From Betaproteobacteria bacterium Ga0077526 (lineage in GTDB: Bacteria > Pseudomonadota > Gammaproteobacteria > Burkholderiales > Ga0077523): a stretch of DNA of 64,000 bases. The stretch lies in the NCBI GenBank assembly GCA_001464765.1, contig LNDV01000036.1, positions 62,001 through 126,000 of the forward strand, written 5' to 3'. Position numbers and translations under genes: made by a program. Below are positions 1 through 8,560 of this stretch, in pieces; the first letter of the stretch is position 1, and every line of letters starts with the position of its first letter. The notes beneath the pieces are model-generated. The model was not told the DNA's origin. It did not search any database and saw nothing but the letters and a program-made list of their open reading frames with translations.

Positions 1-406
1 GGGCGGCCACGGCCATGCCGAGCGCGGCGCTGATCGACGTGCTGGAGTGCGCCGTGCCGAACGCGTCGAAGTGCGATTCGTCACGCTTCGGAAAGCCCGA
101 GATGCCGCCGTGCATGCGCAGCTTGCCCATGGCCTCGCGCCGGCCGGTGAGCACCTTGTGCGGGTAGCTCTGGTGGCCCACGTCCCACACGATGCGGTCC
201 TCCGGCGTGTCGAACACGTAGTGGAGCGCGATCGCGAGTTCCACCGTGCCGAGGTTCGAAGCGAGATGCCCGCCCGTGCGGCTCACCGTGTCCAGCAGGA
301 AGCCGCGCAGCTCGTCGGCGAGCTTCGGCAGCGTCCGGCGGTCGAGCCGGCGCAGCGAGGCCGGGTCGTCGATGGTTTCCAGCAGGGGGTACGTGTTCGT
401 CACCAT
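1..406 (-). CDS. dxs: 1-deoxy-D-xylulose-5-phosphate synthase, N-terminal part (cut by window edge)
   Basis: DXS condenses pyruvate and glyceraldehyde-3-phosphate with thiamine diphosphate, the first step of the MEP isoprenoid pathway that feeds the bacteriochlorophyll phytyl tail, carotenoids and quinones. About 135 N-terminal residues are present and the rest lies left of base 1. The translation shows the DXS signature stretches LPKLADELRGFLLDTVSRTG, LGTVELAIALHYVFDTP, WDVGHQSYPHKVLTGRR and the AHSSTSISAALG turn (GHSSTS in E. coli). Two starts are possible: ATG at 415 overlaps the stop of the upstream gene (ATGA), while ATG at 406 has GGAGG nine bases upstream and is preferred. It is the last visible gene of the bch superoperon, so precursor supply is probably co-expressed with pigment synthesis. 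Confidence 0.93.
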   Translation of the reverse strand, partial: MVTNTYPLLETIDDPASLRRLDRRTLPKLADELRGFLLDTVSRTGGHLASNLGTVELAIALHYVFDTPEDRIVWDVGHQSYPHKVLTGRREAMGKLRMHGGISGFPKRDESHFDAFGTAHSSTSISAALGMAVAA

Positions 407-411
407 GTCGT

Positions 412-1734
412 TCATCCTCCCATCTGCGGTTCGGGCGCTGCGGCTACCGCGCGCCGGATCCTTCTGACACCGAGCGCCACCAGGACCGCGACGACCGGGA
501 TGCTCGCGCCCGTGGTGACTTCCACGTGCAGCGGCGCGCCCAGTGCCTTCAATCCCTTGGCGGCATAACCCACCAGCCCGACGATGTAGTACGTGACCGC
601 GGCGACCGACAGGCCCTCCACGGTTTCCTGCAGGCGCAGCTGCAGCTGCGCCCGGCGGTTCATGGACTCGAGCAGGGCCTGGTTCTGCCCCTCCCGCGTG
701 ACGTCCACCCGGGTGGACAGCAACTGCGTCGCCCGCGCAACGCGGCGGGACAGCGATTCCTGACGCTGCGCGACGGACTCGCAGGTGCTCATCGCGGGTG
801 CGAGGCGCCGGTCGGTGAACTCCTGGAAGGTCTGCAGGCCCTGGATGCGTTCCTCGCGCAGTTCCGCGATGCGTCGCTGCACCAGCTCGTGGTAGGCGGC
901 CGCGGCGGTGAACCGGTAGTGATGCGCGGCTTCCGCGTTCTCGATCTCCGCCTCCAGCCGCGTGAGCCGTTCCAGGAGCTTCGCCTCGTCGACTTTCGTG
1001 GCTTGAACGAGCCGTGAAGTGATCTCGGCGAGTTCCCGCTCGTACCCGGTGAGCTTCGGACCGAGTTCCCGAGCGATCGGCAGGGCGAGCAGCGCCATGA
1101 CGCGATAGGTGTCGATCTCCAGGATCCGCTGGACCATCCGGCCGGCCTGGCGCGGCGTCATGCTGCGGTTGTGCACCAGCACGCGACTGAAGCCGTCGTC
1201 GTGGATGCGCAGGTCGGTGAGCGCGGTCGCCGCCCCGCCGGCGATGGCCGAGCCGATGAGCGTGTGACCGGCGAACAGGCGCGTGGAGATCGCGTCGTAG
1301 TCGGGCGTGCCGGCCTCCGGCGAGACGAGCGCGATATGCGCTGCGACCATTACCCGGCCGGGTACTTCACCGAGCCACTCTTTCGGGACGGCGCGGATCG
1401 CCGGTTCCGCGAACGGATCTTCCGCCTGCAAAGTGCGGATGAACTTGTAGCGCGAGAACTCCGTGTGGCGTTCCCACTTGAGGCGGAAGGCGCCGAGATC
1501 GAGGCTCAGATGCGTGACGCCCTTGGGCGGCGGCTCCACACCGTAGCTCCGCACGAGCCGGCATACGTGATCCCATTCGCGATCCCGCTCGGCCGCCTCG
1601 GTGAACAACGCAAGGAAGGTCGCCTGCGTCGGCACCGACAGCTGCTCGGGCGGACGGGCGTGCACCTCGTCGTTGAGATCGAAGCGCAGCGGATGGTCCG
1701 CCGGCATGACCGAGCGAAGCGCGGCCGCCGTCAC
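412..1734 (-). CDS. DUF3422 family membrane-anchored protein
   Basis: This 440-residue protein matches the DUF3422 family, whose function is unknown. The N-terminus carries the family hallmark PLRFDLNDEVHARPPE. The middle is a long, charged, probably coiled region (about residues 240-380), and two hydrophobic segments near the C-terminus (VAAVTYYIVGLVGYAAKG and ASIPVVAVLVALG) predict a C-terminal membrane hairpin. The start chosen is GTG at 1734: GGAGGG lies six bases upstream, and the GTGA overlaps the bchO stop. An internal ATG at 1707 is the alternative. It sits between bchO and dxs in the pigment superoperon, coupled to both; a role in photosynthesis is only inferred from this position. 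Confidence 0.85.
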   Translation of the reverse strand: MTAAALRSVMPADHPLRFDLNDEVHARPPEQLSVPTQATFLALFTEAAERDREWDHVCRLVRSYGVEPPPKGVTHLSLDLGAFRLKWERHTEFSRYKFIRTLQAEDPFAEPAIRAVPKEWLGEVPGRVMVAAHIALVSPEAGTPDYDAISTRLFAGHTLIGSAIAGGAATALTDLRIHDDGFSRVLVHNRSMTPRQAGRMVQRILEIDTYRVMALLALPIARELGPKLTGYERELAEITSRLVQATKVDEAKLLERLTRLEAEIENAEAAHHYRFTAAAAYHELVQRRIAELREERIQGLQTFQEFTDRRLAPAMSTCESVAQRQESLSRRVARATQLLSTRVDVTREGQNQALLESMNRRAQLQLRLQETVEGLSVAAVTYYIVGLVGYAAKGLKALGAPLHVEVTTGASIPVVAVLVALGVRRIRRAVAAAPEPQMGG

Positions 1735-2717
1735 GGTCGTCCCTCCGCGACCACCGCTTCGCTGTCCGGGGCGAGCACGCCTTCCGTGCGCGCCAGACGC
1801 ACCACCACCTCGGCCACGCGCCGGGGCGATTCTTCGTGCGCGAGATGGCCGAGGCCGGCGAGCCGGATGGGTTCCGGCCCGGGCAACCGCTGCCGGATGC
1901 GGTCGGCATCGGCGGGCGACACCGTGCCGTCGTGATCCCCCACCACCAGCCACAGCGGTACCGTGAGTCGCGGGAGATCTTCGGCGAAGGCCGCGAGGTC
2001 CCATCGGGCCATCATCGCGAGGACGGACGCCACGTGGGTCGGGCTGCACACGAGGCGCCGGTACCACTCGCGACCGGCGGCATCGATGTGCGAACCGGTG
2101 GAATGCAGCAGACGTTCGACCGCCCCGGGCTCGCCTGCGCGCCAGGCCACGAAGCGCGCCGCCACGCCGTTGGCGGACAGGAGACGCGCGAGCGGCGAGA
2201 ACACCTTGCCCGGCATGCCCCGCCAGGGCAGCAGGGCTCCGTTGAGGCTCACGATCGCGCGCGGGGCCATCTCACCGTCGAGTGCCATCCGCGCACAGAT
2301 GGCCGCACCGGCAGAGTGTCCGACGGCGACCGTGGGCGCGGCGCCAAGCGTGCGCAGGAGCGAGCCCAGTACACGCGACATGCCGGGCAACGAGAGCCGC
2401 GACGTATCGGGGCACTCCGTGAAGCCGTGCCCCGGGAGGTCGGGCGCGATCACGCGGAAGCGGCGCGCCAGCAGCGGCGCGAAATCGCGCCACGAGTGCG
2501 TCGCCGCACCGGTGCCATGCAGAAGCAGCAGCACCGGCCCTTCGCCCATCTGCTGCACGTGCCAGCGGATGCCGTCGATCGACAGGAAGCTGCTCGCCTC
2601 GCGGTTGGGCCAGCCCGCGCCCTCGCGTTCCCACGTGGGGGCGCGGTCGCGGCGGCCCGACGCCTCGCCGGTGCGCGGCGGCAGCGTGGGGAACGGGTGG
2701 CCTTGTCCGGTCGGCAT
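1731..2717 (-). CDS. bchO: BchO, alpha/beta-hydrolase linked to magnesium chelatase
   Basis: This 328-residue alpha/beta-hydrolase fold protein belongs to the BchO family found next to bchID in purple bacteria; its precise chemistry is unproven, although an accessory role in Mg-chelatase function has been proposed. The family N-terminal block WEREGAGWPNREASSFL is present. The fold shows the oxyanion LLLLHGTG, the nucleophile elbow GHSAGAA, an acid in LVVGDHDGTV and the catalytic-type His in GLGHLAHEE. The start ATG at 2717 lies five bases after the bchD stop; its Shine-Dalgarno is weak, and the first ~35 residues are poorly conserved in character, so a slightly shorter protein is possible. 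It follows bchI-bchD directly. Confidence 0.9.
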   Translation of the reverse strand: MPTGQGHPFPTLPPRTGEASGRRDRAPTWEREGAGWPNREASSFLSIDGIRWHVQQMGEGPVLLLLHGTGAATHSWRDFAPLLARRFRVIAPDLPGHGFTECPDTSRLSLPGMSRVLGSLLRTLGAAPTVAVGHSAGAAICARMALDGEMAPRAIVSLNGALLPWRGMPGKVFSPLARLLSANGVAARFVAWRAGEPGAVERLLHSTGSHIDAAGREWYRRLVCSPTHVASVLAMMARWDLAAFAEDLPRLTVPLWLVVGDHDGTVSPADADRIRQRLPGPEPIRLAGLGHLAHEESPRRVAEVVVRLARTEGVLAPDSEAVVAEGRP

Positions 2718-2722
2718 GATCG

Positions 2723-4501
2723 TCAGCCCGCCGCCACGGCAACGCGCACGGCACCGCTCAGCGTGTGGGAGTCGGCATGGGGCAGAGGCAGGTAGCGTGC
2801 GCCCATCGCCTCCGCGAGCGTGCGGCCCGCCATCTGGGGGCGCGGTGACGTGTCGACCAAGAGCGTGGTCATCGATTCGACGCGAAACGCCTTCGCGGCG
2901 AGCAGCGCTTCTTCCTCGGCGCGGGGACGATCGCCCTCCCCGCTCTTCGTGACGTTGGCGCGTCCGTCGGTGAGGAACACGACGACGGGCGTGTCGCCGC
3001 GGCGACGGACGGAATCCGCGAGGCCGCGGGCGGCGTCCATGGCGTCGGCCAGCGGCGTGCCGCCACCGCCCACGAGACTGGCGAGGCAACGCTTGGCGCG
3101 CACCAGCGAGCGGGTCGGAGGCAGCAGCAACTCGGCGTGGCGACCGCGGAACGCGACCAGGGCGACGCTGTCCCGTCGCACATAGCATTCGGCCAGGAGC
3201 AACTCCACGGCACCCTTGGCTTCCGCCAGACGGTGGAGCGCCGACGACCCGGACGCATCGACCACGAAGATGGTGGTGGTGGCCGTACGCTGGCGCAGAC
3301 GCGAGATGCGGAAGTCCTCGCGACGCACGGAGATGCGGGCCGTGGACCCGGGACTCTTGCCCCGCAGCCGCTGCCAGGGTGCGGCGGCACGCAGCGTCTC
3401 CAGCAGGTCCAGGCGGGCACCGCCGCGCGGCTCGCCACGCTTGACGCCCGCGGGACGTCCGCGGGTCGAGCCGTTGCAGGTGGCGCCGGCCTTGCCGCGC
3501 GTCCGGGAGGGGACGCGACGCTCGACGCCCGCCGCAAACTGCGCGAGCAGGTCGGCGGGGAGCGCGGCCTTCACGGCATTGACGAGGAGTTCCTCGTCGG
3601 CATCCGGCAGGCGCTGTTCGGTGTTGTCGTCGGTCTGCGCGGAGGCCTCGGGCTCGGCGGACTGCTCCGGGGGCGACTGCTCGGGTTCCGACTCGGTTTC
3701 CTCCGTCTCGGGAGGCGCAGGCATGCGAGTGGCACGCGACGCGTAGACCAGTTGCGCGGCGATGCCGGCATCTTCCACCGTGACGGCGTCCCGGCCTGCG
3801 AGCGCCGCGGCGGCTCTCGCGGCCCGAAGTGCGGCGAGCGGCGCGCGAAGGGAGTCGACCCCCAGCGCGACCGCGGCGGCGCACAGGCTCGTGATGATGT
3901 CGTCGCTGACGGTGACCGCTGGCAGTCGCTCCCGCGCCGCGGCGATGGCAGCGGCATCGGCGGGAACCGGCAGATCCTGTTCGCGAAGCGTGGACAGATC
4001 CACATGGAAGGCAAGACGATCGGTGAGAGCGGCGGGCGGCACCTCGTCGCCATCGAGCCCCTCGTCGAGGGCCACGGCACCGAAACGCGCCGGTGCGGCC
4101 ATCGCCATGCCATCGCGTTCCACGGCGACTTCACCGGAGTCCATGACCGCGGCGATCCTGGCGGCCGTGCCGGGAGCCATGCGCTCGGCCATCGCGAGTG
4201 TCACGAGTCCGCCGTGCGCATCCGCCAGCACGCCGCGCTCGGCGACCGGGCGGCCGCTCGCGAGCGTCGCGGCAAGGTCGAGCCCGCCCAGCAGCCGTCC
4301 ATCAGGAATGTTGACCGGCACCCGACGACTCGGCGCGCCCCGCCCGAACATCGAATGCACGGCGGCGAGCCAGGCATCGCGTGCGGGACCGGGCATGGCG
4401 CGAAGGCGCACGCCGGTCCCCGTGGGATCCACGCAGAAGAGCATTGCCGCCATGCCGGCCGCATCCCCGGGGGATCCCGCGATAGGCGGCGTGGCGTTCA
4501 T
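2723..4501 (-). CDS. bchD: Magnesium chelatase subunit D
   Basis: BchD (592 residues) forms the AAA+ double ring with BchI that drives Mg2+ insertion into protoporphyrin IX on BchH. The N-terminal third is a degenerate AAA-like region without a good Walker A motif, as usual for D subunits. A Glu/Pro-rich acidic linker follows (roughly residues 263-295), and then a C-terminal von Willebrand A integrin-I domain (about residue 405 on) with the MIDAS motif DASGS, the TPLADAM stretch and VVFLTDGRAN. The start ATG at 4501 overlaps the bchI stop as ATGA, indicating translational coupling and stoichiometric production. Confidence 0.96.
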   Translation of the reverse strand: MNATPPIAGSPGDAAGMAAMLFCVDPTGTGVRLRAMPGPARDAWLAAVHSMFGRGAPSRRVPVNIPDGRLLGGLDLAATLASGRPVAERGVLADAHGGLVTLAMAERMAPGTAARIAAVMDSGEVAVERDGMAMAAPARFGAVALDEGLDGDEVPPAALTDRLAFHVDLSTLREQDLPVPADAAAIAAARERLPAVTVSDDIITSLCAAAVALGVDSLRAPLAALRAARAAAALAGRDAVTVEDAGIAAQLVYASRATRMPAPPETEETESEPEQSPPEQSAEPEASAQTDDNTEQRLPDADEELLVNAVKAALPADLLAQFAAGVERRVPSRTRGKAGATCNGSTRGRPAGVKRGEPRGGARLDLLETLRAAAPWQRLRGKSPGSTARISVRREDFRISRLRQRTATTTIFVVDASGSSALHRLAEAKGAVELLLAECYVRRDSVALVAFRGRHAELLLPPTRSLVRAKRCLASLVGGGGTPLADAMDAARGLADSVRRRGDTPVVVFLTDGRANVTKSGEGDRPRAEEEALLAAKAFRVESMTTLLVDTSPRPQMAGRTLAEAMGARYLPLPHADSHTLSGAVRVAVAAG

Positions 4502-5514
4502 GCGCCGAAGACCTCCTGCATCGCGCGCTCCACACGCGTGCCGGAACCGGCGTCGTCCAGCGGATTGCGACGCAGACGGTGACGCAGCGCCGACGGAGCG
4601 ACACGACGCAGGTGCTTGTCGGTCACGACCGTATCCCCTTCGAGGCTCGCGAAGGCACGCGCAGCGCGCGTCAGCGTGAGTTCCCCGCGCAGACCGTCCG
4701 TGCCGAGCTTAACGCACAACTGCGCCGCACGTTCCAGCATGGCATCGGGAACCTGCACGTTCTTGAGGCGATTGCGCGCCGCAACCACGCGACGACGGAG
4801 CTTGTCGTCGTCCTTGGCCCAGCCGGCGCGGAAGGCCTCCGAGTCACGCTCGAAGGCATCCCGGCGCTTCACGACCTCCACTCGCGTGGCGATGTCCTCC
4901 GGGGTGCGGACTTCGACCGACAGCCCGAAGCGGTCCAGGAGCTGGGGACGCAGTTCGCCCTCCTCCGGATTGCCGCTGCCGATCAGGACGAAGCGCGCCG
5001 GATGCCGCACGCTCAGCCCTTCGCGCTCGACGACGTTCTCGCCGGAGGCGGCCACGTCGAGCAGCACGTCGACGAGGTGGTCCTCGAGGAGGTTGACTTC
5101 GTCGATGTAGAGAAAGCCGCGATGCGCCCGTGCGAGGAGGCCGGGCTCGAAGGCCTTCACGCCCTGTGCGAGCGCACGTTCGAGATCCAGCGCCCCGACG
5201 ACACGATCCTCGGTGGCACCCAGAGGCAGATCCACGACGGGCACGGGTACCAGCTGGCTCTTCGGGTGTTCGCTACCCGAGCAGCGTTCGCAGATTCCGG
5301 CCGTGCTGGCCGGATCGCAACCGTACGGACAGCCGATGACAGCCTTCATGCGAGGCAGCAACCCTGCCAGCGCACGAATCGTCGTCGACTTTCCCGTTCC
5401 CCGGTCACCGAACACCAGAACCCCTCCCACCGTCGGATCCACCACCGCGATTTGCAGGGCCAGCTTCATGTCTTCCTGCCCGACGATCGCGGTGAACGGA
5501 AACAGACCACTCAT
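4498..5514 (-). CDS. bchI: Magnesium chelatase ATPase subunit I
   Basis: BchI (338 residues) is the AAA+ ATPase of magnesium chelatase. The sequence shows Walker A GDRGTGKST (residues 36-44), Walker B FLYIDEVN (134-141), the sensor-1 region GSGNPEEGELRPQLLDRFG and the helical C-terminal lid. Residues 62-78 hold four cysteines (C62, C66, C75, C78), an arrangement that recurs in some purple-bacterial BchI and might bind metal or act as a redox switch (inference). The start ATG at 5514 overlaps the puhE stop (ATGA). It is encoded directly before bchD. Confidence 0.97.
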   Translation of the reverse strand: MSGLFPFTAIVGQEDMKLALQIAVVDPTVGGVLVFGDRGTGKSTTIRALAGLLPRMKAVIGCPYGCDPASTAGICERCSGSEHPKSQLVPVPVVDLPLGATEDRVVGALDLERALAQGVKAFEPGLLARAHRGFLYIDEVNLLEDHLVDVLLDVAASGENVVEREGLSVRHPARFVLIGSGNPEEGELRPQLLDRFGLSVEVRTPEDIATRVEVVKRRDAFERDSEAFRAGWAKDDDKLRRRVVAARNRLKNVQVPDAMLERAAQLCVKLGTDGLRGELTLTRAARAFASLEGDTVVTDKHLRRVAPSALRHRLRRNPLDDAGSGTRVERAMQEVFGA

Positions 5515-6275
5515 GCAGTACTCTCCCTCCGCCTCATGCTCCACTCCCACAGTGCCGTGGTGGAGATGGGCAATACCATGAACCAGTGCTCCAGCACCGC
5601 CAGACCGAGGAGGGATGCGAGCAGGGCCGAGCCGACGGCCTCCGTTGCATCGGGTGAAGCGGTGCGCATGGCGAGCACCGCCGTCACCAGGGTCCCCAAG
5701 GTCACCGATACCGGGAACAGGGCGTTCATGGGCTTGCGTGTGAAATAACTCGCGAGGTAGCGCAGACGCGGCGGCAGGAACTCCTCGCCGAGATTGCGAA
5801 CCCCGAGAAACAGGTTGAGCTTCGCGCTCAGACGCATGACCCACAGGATGAGAAACGTCCAGTAGGCCACGCGATTGGGCGCCGACCACGTCGCGAAGGC
5901 CACGATGAGCCCGCTCGCCGCGATCAGCACCTCATGGAAGAGTACCGCCTGCGACGCCTGGAGGAAACGGCCCCAGCCGCGCACACCCACCCCGCACGCC
6001 TCCCGGCGCGGGCCCGTGGCGTAGCCGAGGAGGAAGGCCATCTCGTTCCAGCCCCAGACCGCGATCGCGCACGCAAAGGCGCAGTACGCACCGCCGGGTG
6101 TCGTGTCCTGCGCCGACTGGACGATCCCCGTGACCGATGCGGCCAGCACCGCGGTGGCGCCGGCCAGCGTCCACGGAAACGTCCGCTTCGGCAGGCCGTT
6201 CAGCCACAGCAGCGCGCCGGTGGCGAACCACCAGACGAAGGCGGCGAACAGCACGGGGAGTCCGATGGTGGACAT
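5511..6275 (-). CDS. puhE: PuhE (DUF3623), photosynthetic complex assembly membrane protein
   Basis: This is a 254-residue polytopic membrane protein of the PuhE/DUF3623 family, which is confined to phototrophic Proteobacteria and influences reaction-centre assembly and bacteriochlorophyll production. About seven hydrophobic segments are visible, beginning with LPVLFAAFVWWFATGALLW. Family landmarks include the NRVAYWTFLILWVMRLSAKL stretch and NLFLGVRNLGEEFLPPRL. The start ATG at 6275 (MSTIGLPVL) has GAGGAG upstream; a longer in-frame extension is out of character and was not used. It sits between acsF and bchI. Confidence 0.92.
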   Translation of the reverse strand: MSTIGLPVLFAAFVWWFATGALLWLNGLPKRTFPWTLAGATAVLAASVTGIVQSAQDTTPGGAYCAFACAIAVWGWNEMAFLLGYATGPRREACGVGVRGWGRFLQASQAVLFHEVLIAASGLIVAFATWSAPNRVAYWTFLILWVMRLSAKLNLFLGVRNLGEEFLPPRLRYLASYFTRKPMNALFPVSVTLGTLVTAVLAMRTASPDATEAVGSALLASLLGLAVLEHWFMVLPISTTALWEWSMRRRESTA

Positions 6276-6306
6276 GGCGTGTCGGACTCCTCGGGAGGGC
6301 TCTCGC

Positions 6307-7371
6307 CTACCAGGCGGGTGCCACCCGGATCTGTTGCGGGATCTCGTGACGGTGCACGGGCAGGAAGTAGAGCCTGGTGAAGGTCGTGGCAGCCATGACC
6401 GCGAGGCCGGCACGCTTCAGACCGCCGACGATGCCACCCTGACGTTTCGCGGCCTCGACCTTCTCGGCGATCACCCGCAGGCGCTCGAGACCGGCCGCAA
6501 ACACCGGGTTGTCGAGGTCCAGCGTGAGGGGAAACACCTGCTTGGAGATCTCGGAGGTGATGCGGAACACCTCGAAGTCGTAGTCGGTCGGATCGAATCC
6601 GAAGGCCTTGTGGAGCTCCGGCCGCGCGTGGTCGCGCACGTACATCGTCGCGAACACGGCGAGCACGAAGAAACGAATCCACCAGCGGTTGACGCCGCGC
6701 AGCAGCGACGGATCCGTCCGCATCAGCAGGGCGAAGGCCTCGCCGTGGCGGAACTCGTCGTTGCACCACTGCTCGAAGAACCGGAAGATCGGGTGGAAGC
6801 GGCGTTCCGGATTGCGCTCCAGCTGCCGGAAGATCGTGATGTAGCGCGCGTAGCCGATCTTCTCCGACAGGTAGGTCGCGTAGAAGATGAACTTCGGCCG
6901 GAAGTACGTGTACTTCTTCTCGCGCTTCAGCAGGCCCAGGTCGATCCCCAGGTTGAAGTCCTTCAGCGCCGTGTTGATGAATCCCGCGTGGCGCGCCTCG
7001 TCACGCGCCATGTACCCCATCACGGCCTTCACGTCGGGGTTCTTCACGTTCTTCTTGATTTCGTTGTAGAGCACGCAGCCGGAGAACTCGGCCGTCACGG
7101 AGCTCACGAGGAAATCCAGGAACTCGCGGCGCAGAGGCGGTGGCAGCTCCTTCACTTCGGCCACGAACGCGTCCGAGTGCTCGAAGTGGTTGCGGTTCGC
7201 GTCGCGCTCGAACTCGCCGATCAGGACATCCCATTCGGCGCGGAGACTTTCCACGCTGATGCGGTCCATCGCGTCGTAGTCGGTGGTGTAGAACCGCGGC
7301 GTCAGCAGCGTGTTCGCTTCCGCGTGGCGCAGCGCGTCATCCGAGGAGTTGATTTCGAGCGTGGCTTCCAT
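6307..7371 (-). CDS. acsF: Mg-protoporphyrin IX monomethyl ester oxidative cyclase
   Basis: AcsF (354 residues) is the O2-dependent di-iron cyclase that closes the isocyclic ring E of bacteriochlorophyll, giving divinyl protochlorophyllide. The carboxylate-bridged di-iron ligands appear as TAEFSGCVLYNEIKK, the ExxH-type DEARHAGF and NDEFRHGEAF. The family motif YFRPKFIFYATYLSEKIGY is present. An AAGGGAG ribosome site precedes ATG 7371. No oxygen-independent BchE is encoded in this window, so at least this copy implies pigment synthesis under aerobic or microaerobic conditions. Confidence 0.96.
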   Translation of the reverse strand: MEATLEINSSDDALRHAEANTLLTPRFYTTDYDAMDRISVESLRAEWDVLIGEFERDANRNHFEHSDAFVAEVKELPPPLRREFLDFLVSSVTAEFSGCVLYNEIKKNVKNPDVKAVMGYMARDEARHAGFINTALKDFNLGIDLGLLKREKKYTYFRPKFIFYATYLSEKIGYARYITIFRQLERNPERRFHPIFRFFEQWCNDEFRHGEAFALLMRTDPSLLRGVNRWWIRFFVLAVFATMYVRDHARPELHKAFGFDPTDYDFEVFRITSEISKQVFPLTLDLDNPVFAAGLERLRVIAEKVEAAKRQGGIVGGLKRAGLAVMAATTFTRLYFLPVHRHEIPQQIRVAPAW

Positions 7372-7424
7372 GGGGGCGTGCTCCCTTGGCTAGGAAAGAG
7401 TGGAATGGAGAACGGACGGCAGGC

Positions 7425-7883
7425 TCACGGGGCCTCCCTGCTTGCGACCAGCAGTTTCGCGAACGCGCCTGCGTTGTCGGCACCGAAGGCTTCCAGTGCC
7501 ACCAGGCGGCCCGTCGCGGGGTCGACAAGCGTGAGACGCCCGTCGGCGTGGGCCGTCAGACGGAAAGGCACTTCGGGGCCCAGGCCGCGACGCTTGCGGT
7601 CGCGCACGAGACCCCGGAGGGTGGCTCGCATGAACCCGTTGGTGCCGGGCGCGAGCAGGGATACGGGATGGCCGGCGGCATCGACGACGCGGACGCCGCC
7701 GTCCGCCTCGTCGACGAACCGCAGTTCGACGCTGGCCGTGGGATTCAGATCGGGCTCGGACACACTGGTGCCCAAACCCATGACGCGCACTGCCGCAACA
7801 CCGATCAGTGCCAGAGCGATCACGGAGCCGGCCCCGAGGAGGAGGGAACGAGGGAAGGGGCGGTCGACATTCGAGTGGCTCAT
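7425..7883 (-). CDS. puhC: PuhC, photosynthetic complex assembly protein
   Basis: This 152-residue protein has one N-terminal membrane anchor (about residues 12-35, SLLLGAGSVIALALIGVAAV) followed by a periplasmic domain. It fits the PuhC family by size, topology and position immediately after puhB. In purple bacteria PuhC is needed for efficient reaction-centre/LH1 core assembly. The C-terminal stretch GRLTLVDPATGRLVALEAFG is typical of the family. ATG 7883 has no clear Shine-Dalgarno. The gene starts 18 bases after the puhB stop. Confidence 0.87.
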   Translation of the reverse strand: MSHSNVDRPFPRSLLLGAGSVIALALIGVAAVRVMGLGTSVSEPDLNPTASVELRFVDEADGGVRVVDAAGHPVSLLAPGTNGFMRATLRGLVRDRKRRGLGPEVPFRLTAHADGRLTLVDPATGRLVALEAFGADNAGAFAKLLVASREAP

Positions 7884-7900
7884 GGCGGGGGAGCTGATGG

Positions 7901-8560
7901 TTATGCGGCGGTAGCCAGCGGCGAGGACTCGTGCGAGTCCGCCACCGGTGTCCGTCCTGCCGCCGCCTGCGTTGCGCTCGCCGGCATCGTGGCGGAGATC
8001 GCTCGTGAGAGCGTCTCGGCTACCGCCACGGCGTCGGCGATGCCGCGCAGAAGGGGTTGAGGACGGCCAACGCGCCAGGGTCGGGCATGGGGCCAGAGAT
8101 GCAGGTACGCGATGCGTTCGCCATCGCCCAGGGCGAGAGCGATGTTGCCGAGTCCGTCGTGAAGCGGTTGCATCGCGACGGTCTCGATCCGGGCAAACGG
8201 AATATTTATGGACACCGAGATCGCCACGCCGATGCGCATCACCACGCGCCGGTTGGTCACCGTGTACAGGGTCGTGCGGGCGGCGAGCCGGGCGAGTCCC
8301 AGCAGCAGGCCGATGGACGCAACGGCGAAGGGCAGCAGCCCGCCGACATCGATCGCGATGGCCATGGCATCCGCGCCGGCGTTCACGCCTTCGGCCACCC
8401 GCCAGAGCATGAGCACCGCGAAGTAGAGCGCCACCTTCCGCACATGGCAGGCATCCCGCGCGAGGACCCGCCAATCGGGCGCGCCCTGCCACAGGATCTT
8501 CTCGCCCGCCGGCAGGCGCGCGGGCAGTCCGCGCACCGGTTCATCGTCGTGTTCGGTCAT
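7901..8560 (-). CDS. puhB: PuhB, reaction-centre assembly protein
   Basis: PuhB (219 residues) is a membrane protein with a PH-like domain that helps assemble the reaction centre. The N-terminus EPVRGLPARLPAGEKILWQG is the family hallmark. Hydrophobic helices follow, then the YTVTNRRVVMRIGVAISV block that characterises bacterial PH-domain proteins. The start is either ATG 8560, which shares one base with the puhA stop, or GTG 8563 (GTGA overlap); AGGAG lies upstream of both. Confidence 0.9.
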   Translation of the reverse strand: MTEHDDEPVRGLPARLPAGEKILWQGAPDWRVLARDACHVRKVALYFAVLMLWRVAEGVNAGADAMAIAIDVGGLLPFAVASIGLLLGLARLAARTTLYTVTNRRVVMRIGVAISVSINIPFARIETVAMQPLHDGLGNIALALGDGERIAYLHLWPHARPWRVGRPQPLLRGIADAVAVAETLSRAISATMPASATQAAAGRTPVADSHESSPLATAA

